Source: Isoetes taiwanensis (taxonomy: Eukaryota; Streptophyta; Lycopodiopsida; Isoetales; Isoetaceae). From it: 64,000 nt of DNA. Positions 10,600 through 19,915 of the stretch are shown piece by piece; the stretch's first letter is position 1; every line of letters starts with the position of its first letter. Both the position numbers and the translations under genes were made by a program. A model generated the notes under the pieces. It made no database searches. It was not told where the DNA came from and saw only the letters and a list, made by a program, of their open reading frames with translations. Location: NCBI GenBank assembly GCA_021234155.1, contig JAJEKV010000048.1, positions 2,594,841 through 2,658,840 on the forward strand. Reading direction: 5' to 3'.

Positions 10600-11930
10600 T
10601 TAAATGATATATGCTCGATCTACTCCTTTTTGTTCAAAGCATACTCATTATCAATCTTCTAGTATAGGTTTATTTTAGCCAAGATGGACGGTCCAGATAT
10701 TGCCATGAAATGAACGGTTTAGATATCGATCCTTATCCTCTCATGTGATTGGTCGATACTTTCCCGCCTTGGTCGCCGCCTAACTCTGCCTGTTTCAGGC
10801 ATTGGCGCTCAAATTTTCCCATGGCAAAGCTCATATCCTGCCTTCGATTTGCCCTGCTCAGGCCTTGGCGCTCAAATTTTCCCATGGCAAAGCTCATATC
10901 CTGCCTTCGATTTTCCCTGCTCGGCCTTGGCGCGCAGGTTTTTCCATGTCGAAGCTTTCTTGGCTATGGCGATGGCAAATCCGGCAGCGGCTTGAAGGCT
11001 TTGGCAAAACCGACATCGTGTTTGAAGACGAAGGCTGCCAAGATCCCTGCCAGTGTAAGATTTCTGTGAATGTTTTATCTTACTTGTAGAGGCTGCTACT
11101 GATTTGAATCATCTTCATATATTCGATAGATGGCTTCAAGAAGGGGATTTCAGCTTTTTTGGGTTTGATTCTGGTAGTGGGAGGCTTTGTGCATGAGATT
11201 TTAGGGCAGACAGGGGTCTGAATTACCTCAACAAAAGGCTGAAGCAGCTTTGAATCTGCAGGCAAAATGATAAGCGAAGCTCTTTATGCCGTCATAGCCA
11301 TGCGGGCCCGAACTTACAACCTCACCATAAGATCTGACACTCAGGTTTCGTCATGCTCAGATTTCCTTTTTTTTTTATGGATATGGGGAGCCTCTGTTTC
11401 TGGAAGATGGCAAACATAATGCAGAGGCAAAAATCATCTTCTTTGGCTGCCATAGAGGATGCCCTGCGCAGATAGCATTGTTCAACCCTAACTAGAAGTT
11501 GGAGGCAGAGAACAACCCCTGCAGAAGATCAAATGTCCAAGACAAAGATGTTGATTTTGTTGTTGATAATGATCGGTTTGAAAATGATGATGATGAACGA
11601 GTTTCAAGGTCCAGAAAGAAATGAAACGTTGGTAAAGGTAAGCTCGTTTTAGAGGACGAGAATGATGAATTTGCTCTTTGCACAAAAAGCTGGCACCCCG
11701 CTTCATTCTTTGTGGCACGCTTCTAAAAAATTGCGCTTGTACTTTTTCCCTTCTAGAATCCCATACAAATGGGTTGTATATGATCTCAAATTTGCACCTG
11801 ATGCAAAAGGATTCAGAAATGATGAAAATTGTGTAAACTTTACATTGATGAAAAAGGATTTGAAAACTGATGAAAATTGTGTAAAAGTTACAATGCTTGA
11901 AAGCAATAAATGATATTAAATGTTATGGTA
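10600..11930. other. CACTA interior, right part; no gene recognised
   Basis: Holds the 63-bp tandem repeat listed separately and several short ORFs. The longest is an 83-codon frame at 11662-11913 (MMNLLFAQKAG), with no domain I recognise. It could be a remnant of the element's own accessory gene. Confidence 0.4.
10802..10926. repeat. Two tandem copies of a 63-bp unit
   Basis: The unit begins TTGGCGCTCAAATTTTCCCA and contains AAAGCTCATATCCTGCCTTC. The two copies are nearly identical, and a diverged third start (TTGGCGCGCAGG) follows at about 10927. Confidence 0.85.
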
Positions 11931-11934
11931 AAAA

Positions 11935-12560
11935 CCAATGCTTATTTTCAAATATTCAACTCGTTTATTTTTAAGACATGTCTATTAGCCACGTGTTATA
12001 ACCACTTAGAAAATATGTTAACAACACATAGAAAACATTTGTTTTTATAAGACCAATGTAGGTTTTATGCAAGACAATACTTAAAAACAATAGCTATTTT
12101 TGAAAAACCACATCTTTTTGCTTAAAACCACGTATTATTTTTTGAGAAAGCCAACACATGGAAATGATATAGTTTAAGAAAACTATGCGTAGTTTTTAGC
12201 AAAGTCGGACAAAATTCTCTACGTGGTTTTTTAGTGTTGTTTTTTTTTTGCAAAACAACAGTTAAAAACAACATGTAGAACTTTCAAATTTTATTAAGAA
12301 CCACATGTCTATTTTTTTGGAACGCAACGCTTGAAAACTACAGCTACATTTAGAAAACAACATGTAGAAACACATGCTACTTTTCTACGTGTAGATAATC
12401 TTGACAAAATTCTACGCGTAGACTTTTTGCACAAAAAAACCACGTGTATAAAAGTTTGACTAAAAACTACACGTTATTTCTAGCAAATCCGGACAAAAAA
12501 CAACACGTAGTTTTTTGGTGTTGTTTTTTAGCAAAAAAGACACTGAAAAACAACATGTGG
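11935..12560. repeat. Right subterminal repeat array of the CACTA element
   Basis: Dense degenerate repeats of AAAACAACA, AACCACATG and ACACGTAG-type words, and of their complements. They end 22 bp before the right terminus. The words differ from the left array, so the two ends are not simple mirror images. Confidence 0.7.
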
Positions 12561-12585
12561 ACCCAGTTTTGGGGTGGTAGTGTAA

Positions 12586-13699
<1,114 letters not shown>

Positions 13700-14239
13700 G
13701 CTTATAAAATTGGCTATAAAGAACCTTCCTTTAGAGAACTATACATCCTTTAGAAAAAACCTTCTTAAAAAATATACTTATAAACCGCACCTCCAAATAC
13801 TACACCTCCTTAGAAACATCACCACCTCAAAAGAAAAAACCACAGTTCCTTTAACAAAAAACATACCTCCTTAAAAAAACCACACGTCCTAAAAGCAAAG
13901 ACCACAGCTCCTTAAAAAAAAAAACTACACTTACTTATAAACCACACCTCCAAAAACTACACCTCCTTAAAAACACCACTATCTCAAAAGAAAAAACTAT
14001 AGTTCTTTTAACAAAAAACATACCTCCTTAAAAAACCACACGTCCTAAAAAAACAAAAACCACAGCTCCTTAAAAATAACAATTGGGGTTCCTTGTCCAC
14101 TTAAAAAACAACACCGTTAGGTAGTAAAACCACACCTCCACAGATCTACATGTAGGTTTTTCTGAAATCTCTGAATAAAGAACATGTGGACCTAAGAAAA
14201 CTATACTTTTCAACAATGGACCAAAACGCGGGGTGAGTG
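13700..14239. mobile_element. Partial second CACTA-like element (one terminus)
   Basis: The right end read inward on the minus strand begins CACTCACCCCGCGTTTTGG, followed by GTCCA, and later CTACATGTAGATCTGTGGAG then GTGTGGTTT and TATTTTTAAGGAGCTGTGG. The left end of the 2182 element shows the same series of phrases. The remaining 450 bp are A/C-rich subterminal repeats (AACCACACCTCC words). No matching opposite terminus is visible, so this copy is truncated. It interrupts the gag-pol region of the LTR element on its right. Confidence 0.65.
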
Positions 14240-14289
14240 TGTTGTCTCCCTCAGTTGGTGAATCCCAATCTGCAAGTTTTGCCAATGCT

Positions 14290-15457
14290 GCCAGCATGAC
14301 GAATGGACAATCATGTGTTCGGTGCCCTGGCTGAAAACACCTAAAACATAGCTTCTTCTCGATACATTCCTGCCTCTTTTCCTTTGGCAGGCTGTTTAGA
14401 AGGCGCTTCAGCGAACTGCCTCCTGCTGCATTTGTGGCTTACGGTCCCCAAAGGCCTTTCCCTGACCCTTCCCTTGCTGGTGACCTCCGGCTGGAGTAGT
14501 TGCTGACTGCTTATTCTGATACTGCCCTTGGTACTGTCCTGCTGACTTACCTTTGAAGGCCAACTGTTTCTCCCATGGAGTTGCTGGTGCTTCTTCCAAG
14601 CTTATAGCTTTATCCTCGGCTTCTGCCACTGTCTTTGGGTTGATTGCTCGGACTAGCCTTTTGGTATTGCTGTTCAATCCCTCAATGTATCCGTCCACCG
14701 CTTGCCTTTCATAAATTCTGGAAACATGGAGCCTGAGCTGCATGAATTCCTCTGTGTACTTGGCTACTGACAAGGTACCTTGGTTCAACCTGTAGAATTG
14801 CTAGATCTGCCTGCTAGTATGTGATCTTGGCACATAATGTTTGCAAAAAGCCTTGCTGAAGATCTTGAATCTGCAACTGTTTCTTTTCAGCTTATTGGAC
14901 TTCGCATAGCCCTTCCACCAAATTCTGGCTGCTCCTATTAAGTTTGCTGTAGCAACCTTCCCTATATCTTTGTCCTTCATGCCATAAGAATTTCCAAACT
15001 CTTCCACTTCATCAAGCCAAGCTTCTGCCTCCATGCATGACCTGTCCTTCCCTGAAAACTGACCCAACTTCCTGATCTTCCACACATTGCTCATAGCGCT
15101 GTCAACTTTCTTCTGATAGTCATCTGTCTTCCTTGCCCTGGCTCTTACCTGTGATGTATCTGACTCACTATCTGAGCTAGAACTGTCTTGGCTGTCAGAA
15201 GTGTCTGATGAACTGGAGCTGGATGGTGTTGGGGTCCTTCGGTTTCTCCTTTTCCTCTTTCTGTCCCTAACATTTCCCTGATTGCATTCCCCTTCTGGTT
15301 GTGGAACCTCCTCAATGCCTTGTTGAGGTAGTGGTGGAGGAGGTGGTGGTGCAGGTGCATATTCTTGGGCGTTCATCAATGGGGTGGCCCAGTGAATCAG
15401 CTGGTGCATCTAGTTCCTCATTTGGGTGAGCCTTGCGTTGATTGATTCCACCGTCAT
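14290..15457 (-). pseudogene. Retrotransposon gag polyprotein
   Basis: Structural capsid/nucleocapsid protein. From ATG 15457 (MTVESINARLTQMRN) it has a proline-rich run (APAPPPPPPLPQQG), a serine/aspartate-rich linker, the Retrotrans_gag capsid core (AEAWLDEVEEFG, IWWKGYAKS, FCKHYVPRS, LNQGTLSVAKYTEEF) and, in a shifted frame at about 14310-14360, a CCHC knuckle CFRCFQPGHRTHDC. TAG stops interrupt it at about 15410 and 14801. In both cases the frame continues with good homology, so they are recent nonsense changes. Upstream of the ATG the frame stays open through LAARNTGSGSQG to a TTGCAG, so translation may begin earlier or after splicing. Confidence 0.85.
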
Positions 15458-15764
15458 TTCCTCGTTGTTGTCGTCTTGTTCACGTCCAAAGTGTCGGCCC
15501 TGGCCTTGAGAACCTGAGCCGGTGTTCCTGGCTGCAAGTATTAGTCATCAATACTGTTACTTTAGTTATATATTATTCATCCTTATTTACAAGTGAATTA
15601 TTGTTGAGCATAAAAGAAATCATGCCAAAATTACACTTATAAGTTAAAGACAATTAATCGTCATTAATATATAAAAGTTACATATTAATATAAAATACAT
15701 GCTAGCTTATAGGAGTGAAGACATTCAATACAATTTAAAAGATGATTAAAACAGAATTTGTCTA

Positions 15765-17288
15765 TCATCGATGGCCCCTTGTCAACTTGAAGAAATTCTT
15801 GACGTCCCTAAGCTGAAGGCCTTTGCCGAGGTTGCACAAGATGTTCCTGGTTGATCCTCCTTCGAGTGCTCGGGCCATTTCCAGTGCCGGGAGTTCTGGT
15901 GCTGTTGCCGCTACTACTGGCAGTGTCGCGTCCCTGAGGTGGCCTCTGGCGAAGTCAAGGCAGTGGAGCGCCACGGATCTCTTGAAGAGAACGATGTGAT
16001 CCGCATGGCTGTATATCTTGGAGTGTTGCCCGAAGCCAGAGAGTGCTATGAGGAGCGCCACAGACTCTTCCCCCCTTGGGCTGAACTCCTTGTGGAAGAC
16101 TATCATCTGCCCTTGACTGAGGACTGGGAGGTAGTAGCGCAGTGCCGTACCCTTCCCTGTGCTTCGTGATCCTGTGCCCTTCCTTTGAGCTGCCCCGCCA
16201 TAGACATCTACTGCCAAGAGGTCTTCATGGTCCCTCCACATGGTGGTTGCGTTCTCCAAATTGATGCTGCTGGATGCTTCCCGCATGCTCCTGGAACGAA
16301 CTGTCCGGCTAGAGCTTGGGCCTCTTCCTGGTTTGTACAGCCTGCTTTGTATTTCCTGGAACTCCTCCTCTGGAATGATGGGTTCCTGTTGTTGATAGAT
16401 CTCCCTTATCTGCTGATAGGCTGCTATATCTAACATTGTCTCCCCGGCGTAGGAGTGTCGCTCTGCTATCTCCCTTGGGATTTCCTAGTAGGAATAGTCG
16501 ATGAGGTCGGTGTTCTGCTCCTGTGCCATCAAGCCTAAGAGCTCGTCGATCCTAAGCCCTTCTTCTTGGCAGTAAGGTAGGTTGAGGATGTCGTTTGCCA
16601 AAATGTACTCCTCTCCGTCGATGACTATAGGTGATAGGGCTGTGATGCCGATTGGTGGTTCGTAGGCTCGCCTGATGTCGTCATCGTGCCTGGCCATGTG
16701 CCTCTCGATCCTCCTTGCTTCTCTGCTTTCCCAATCTGGATTTTCTTCCCCTAGCTACTCGTAGTCTTGCTCGATCTACAGTGCTGGTGTCCCTGATGTC
16801 CTGCCGTGGTACTCGTACTTCGAGGAGTCTATCTCAAGGATGAGGCCTTGGGCTCTTCGAGTGTTGAGTGGTGCTAGGTCTAGAGGCTGAATGGAAGGTT
16901 CTCCCACCCTATTGACTGACTTATACTGCATGAATAGAGCAAGGGCTGTCTGGGATGAGAGATATCTATGCCTATTATTCATGTAGTTTGGCATGGTTCT
17001 AGTCCTAGCCCACAGCTGGTTCTTGCCCTTGGATCCTCCCATCTCTCTTCCTAAGGCTTGGCTAAGCGTCTCTAGAGATACCCAATTCCCTCCCCTAGGG
17101 GGTAAGCTAACTTCCCAGGGTAGGATCTGTTGGTCATATTGGCAAATGATATCAGTATAGAAGGGTGTTCTGGTCAATATTGCATGAAGATCAAACAAAT
17201 GGTCGAACACCTGGAAGGCTTGATCAGCAGGGAAGTCATGGATGTGGTTGGCGGCATCATACCATCTGACAAAGTTGCTAGGCGCCAT
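15765..17288 (-). pseudogene. Unrecognised second ORF of the LTR element
   Basis: About 507 codons from ATG 17288 (MAPSNFVRWYDAANHIHD) to a stop at 15765. I recognise no family. The N-terminal third looks globular (FVRWYDAANHIHDFPADQAF, then PWEVSLPPRGGNWVS). The middle is acidic, with IVIDGEEYILANDILNLPY. Next come a basic serine/arginine stretch (SSSRTVRSRSMREASSS) and an end rich in leucine and histidine. Three in-frame TAG codons (16776, about 16743, 16485) interrupt a frame that otherwise stays open, so an intact ancestor is likely. It lies between the H3-like ORF and gag, where Ogre-like elements have an ORF of unknown role. The earlier TTG at 17321 is not a credible start. Confidence 0.6.
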
Positions 17289-17355
17289 TGAGCAGAAATG
17301 AGTGTAGAAAATGGCTTGCAAAGATCAATGAAGGATCGGGAAATCGCCTAAGATG

Positions 17356-17586
17356 CGCAGGGTGGATTGGCGCGGTCTCACCCGGTTGGCCTGATTTGGG
17401 TCAACACTTAACATTTTTAGGAGCTACAAGATGGTAACATGCCTAATTGGATTAATTCTAACCTAGCTAGCAATTTATTTCAAGCAAAATTATCATTTAG
17501 AAGCCAAATTTCAATGCAACCGGGTGAATCCGCGCGAAACACGTCTGCGTTGCGAACGCAGGGTGGAATGGCGCGGTCTCACCCGG
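17356..17586. repeat. Pair of 30-bp direct repeats between the H3-like ORF and the second ORF
   Basis: Copies at 17356-17385 and 17557-17586 differ at one position and share CGCAGGGTGGA and TGGCGCGGTCTCACCCGG. They lie 201 bp apart in otherwise AT-rich sequence, and a partial third phrase (CAACCGGGTGAATCCGCGCG) lies at about 17519. On the element's coding strand they precede the second ORF. A regulatory or splicing role is possible but unproven. Confidence 0.85.
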
Positions 17587-17819
17587 GTACCCGAATTTTT
17601 GTCGATCTTCGACAACTTTTGCTGAAATTTTGTTCTACTCGAGTTTCTAGGCAATTTCTAAACAATTTACAAAGAATTCTACTACAATTTAGCTTAATTA
17701 CCTACATTTTCAAGCATCATACAATCCAATTTACAGAGTAAGAAAACTTATATATATTAGGAAAAAGCACTTTACACTGGAAAACTTTAATTTTAATCAA
17801 AAATACAAAATTTAAGGTC
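17587..17819. other. AT-rich spacer with TATA-like run
   Basis: Non-coding spacer downstream of the H3-like stop codon. On the minus strand it contains AATATATATAAG at about 17745-17757, which could serve as a TATA box for the second ORF. Confidence 0.4.
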
Positions 17820-18947
17820 CTAGGGTCTCTCTTTGCGGATCCTCCGCGCCAAGTGCAGGTCCTTGGGCATAACCGTCACCCGCTTGGCGTGGATGGCGCA
17901 AAGGTTTCCCTCTTCAAAGAGCTGGGTCAGCTCTGCTTCTGCGGCTTCTTGTAGGGCCCGGGTCATTAGAGGGGTGACCCTGTAATCGGTCCGGAACTCC
18001 TGCATGACTTCTCGAAGAAGGCGTTCAAAAGGTGCCTTCCTTATCAGGAGATTAGTACACTGCTGAAAATGTCTAATCTCCCGAAACACCCGCGCATGTC
18101 GAGAGTTAGGCCCATGATGGGTCTTCTTGGGCTTCTCCGGCCTGGGTGGAGGCGGCTTCGACTGGCTCTTCGGTCGCCCGCCCTTGACGAACCTCTCCAC
18201 ATTCTGCTTACAGTATCAATCATTGTACCTCGTCCAGCGACGAAGGTACTCCTGGTAAGCCTTCATTTTGCGCTTGAATTCGCGATCTTGCTTGAGCGCG
18301 AATTCTCGCTCACCCACCTTCTGCTTCTTTACTATCTTTGGTGGCTTGGGCCACTTCGGGTAGGGTGGACGTGCGTTGGAGTCTGAAGGCTCCCCAACGT
18401 CTTGCTGCTCCTCTTTCTCTTCGACCTCCTCTTTCTCATCTCCACCTCCTTCCTCCTCATTTTCTTCATCTACCATCCCACGAGGCCTATCATTCCTCCT
18501 CTTGGTCCTCCGCTCCTTCTCCCGCAGCTCCCTCTCCCGCTTCTTCCGTGCTGCCCTATCCTCCGGCCACTCCTTGACCTTCTCCTTGCCCTTCTTCTTG
18601 ATCGAAGAAGGGCCTGCCTGCTGGGTCTGGGCCTGCTCCTGCTGCTGCTCCCCGGTCTCCTCCTCCCGGCGCTCTTCTTCCTGATGCTCCATCTGCTCGT
18701 CATTCAGGGGCCCAAAGTGGCGAGTCTCGTTGGTTCGCTGAGTGTTTGCCGACGAAGAGCTGCTGCTGTTGGGGGCCTCCTCCTGAGAGATGTGGAAGGT
18801 CTCATCGGTCGAAGATGATGCCTCCTCCTCTGGCCTCGGCCGAAGGTGCGGTGGGATTTGCTTGCCATGGCCACCTACGGCTGCTGCCGCCATCGAGGGT
18901 GTGCTCCTTGGGCCAGGCTTCCTGTAGGTTTGCTTGGTTCGAGCCAT
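17820..18947 (-). pseudogene. Histone H3-like protein with a very long tail, encoded by an LTR retrotransposon
   Basis: About 375 codons from ATG 18947. The first residues are MARTKQTYRKPG, matching the start of histone H3 (ARTKQT, with K4 and K9 in place) except that A7 is Y and S10 is P. Next come about 270 residues of low-complexity charged sequence: serine-rich, then glutamine/glutamate-rich, then lysine/arginine-rich (RKKRERELREKERRTKRR), then acidic. The last about 95 residues are an H3 histone fold: [67 protein letters not shown] and [10 protein letters not shown], ending exactly where H3 ends. Loop 1 has canonical H3 length. A single in-frame TGA at 18216 splits it, with the same frame continuing. 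A nucleosomal or chromatin-targeting role is inferred. Confidence 0.85.
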
Positions 18948-19035
18948 ATCTTACGGTCTGAGAAATGAGTGATGTAAGGCTGAATAAGAGAGAGAAGGTG
19001 GCAGGCAAGGTTTGGGGGGAAATGAGGTGGCAAGA

Positions 19036-19050
19036 AGATATTTAAAAAGG
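19036..19050 (-). promoter_or_regulatory. TATA-like box upstream of the H3-like ORF
   Basis: On the minus strand TTTTTAAATATC lies about 90-95 nt before ATG 18947, followed by a CT-rich leader (CTTCTCTCTCTTATTCAGCC). The spacing suits a plant promoter, so the H3-like ORF may have its own transcript besides the LTR-driven one. Confidence 0.4.
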
Positions 19051-19212
19051 AAGGTTCTCTGGGGAATATTCTCCTACCATTAATAGGTGTAATAATTAGC
19101 CTCCCCTATTAATTACTCCAATATACTTACTTATTAGTATATACTTAGTATAGTATTATATTAAATTTTCGAATTTTTTTCTAATGGTTTGAAGTGTTAA
19201 TTATGAATTTGT

Positions 19213-19248
<36 letters not shown>

Positions 19249-19471
19249 TAGAAACGGCAGAGTAGTTATATTACATGTAATACATAGTAATACAAAATGT
19301 ACAGAGTAGAACTCTGTTATAAGGCCTTAACCAAGCCTATCACTCCAAAAGGAGGCAAAAACAGTTAAAGCAAAACACTGTTATAAGGATTAAACCCAGA
19401 ATATCAGTAATTTAAAGTTCAAAGTTTTGCATCAAACTGTAAATATAAGATAGTCAGGTTTTGTTGAGGCC

Positions 19472-19915
19472 TCAATCATCCCGAACTCCATCGAGAGTTA
19501 TCACTGCAAAGGCATGGGTTGTGTTCTCGAAGAGCAAAGTGTCCAGTTCCAAAGCCCCAATCGCCGCCGAGTCCAGAATATAGAGTATCCAAGATTCTCT
19601 TGCATCAACACAAATTTTAAGCTTGTCTTCAAAGTACGGCCTGAGATCCTGTTTGAATTGCCAGATATCCTCATCTCTCAGAATCTTCTCCAATGTTTTG
19701 ACCATGATGGTTTCCGTCTTCACCCAGAGCAAGGCTTCCAGAACTTCTTGATGAGTCATTGGCCGTGTATCTTCTGGTACCTCTCTCATATGACCTCCTT
19801 CATGGTGTTTGTTGACCAGGTACTCTGCCATCACCAGTACAAAGATTATTAAAATAAGAAGAGAAGAATGCATAGAACCCTTGAAAGGATCCCAACCCAT
19901 CCCAATTTCTGTCAT
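19472..19915 (-). CDS. Third LINE ORF overlapping the end of ORF2
   Basis: 147 codons from ATG 19915 (MTEIGMGWDPFKG), in a different frame from ORF2 and overlapping its last 116 nt. An early hydrophobic segment (SSLLILIIFVLVMAEYL) could span a membrane. The rest is soluble-looking and rich in acidic and leucine residues (ETIMVKTLEKILRDEDIWQF, PYFEDKLKICVDARESW). I recognise no family. It may be a genuine ORF3, or the ORF2 C-terminus displaced by an old frameshift. The uninterrupted length in the 3' region argues for coding use. Confidence 0.4.
   Translation of the reverse strand: MTEIGMGWDPFKGSMHSSLLILIIFVLVMAEYLVNKHHEGGHMREVPEDTRPMTHQEVLEALLWVKTETIMVKTLEKILRDEDIWQFKQDLRPYFEDKLKICVDARESWILYILDSAAIGALELDTLLFENTTHAFAVITLDGVRDD

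Larger units (their letters stand above)
2182..12582. mobile_element. CACTA-type DNA transposon, 10.4 kb, nested in a LINE
   Basis: The left end reads CACAACCACCCCAATTCTGG. The right end reads ACCCAGTTTTGGGGTGGTAGTG, whose reverse complement begins CACTACCACCCCAAAACTGG. Terminal CACTA/TAGTG plus a 3-bp duplication (TAA at 2179-2181 and 12583-12585) is the CACTA signature. Removing the element joins LEAEALC to a following KTLHYVHKV, which restores the interrupted LINE frame. Both ends carry about 0.6-1 kb of short subterminal repeats, as En/Spm-like elements do. I see no TnpD-type transposase, so it is probably non-autonomous. The interior holds a LINE fragment, a Mutator-like element and promoter-like sequence. 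The left terminus has CACAA rather than CACTA, one mismatch. Confidence 0.88.

Noticed and set aside
18190-18222. A tiny GT-AG intron (25 nt) removing the TGA of the H3-like ORF
   Set aside because: Too short to splice, and removing 25 nt would break the frame that continues correctly without it.
18216-18703. Long plus-strand frames opposite the H3-like ORF (Leu/Ser-rich)
   Set aside because: Shadows of the low-complexity Glu/Lys codons on the coding strand.
17820-18947. Centromeric H3 (CENH3)
   Set aside because: CENH3 has a longer loop 1 and a diverged tail. Here loop 1 has canonical H3 length and the tail starts exactly ARTKQT.
17820-18947. An ordinary host histone gene that happens to lie here
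   Set aside because: It sits between an LTR/primer site and gag in the same orientation, is 2.7 times too long, and has a nonsense codon.
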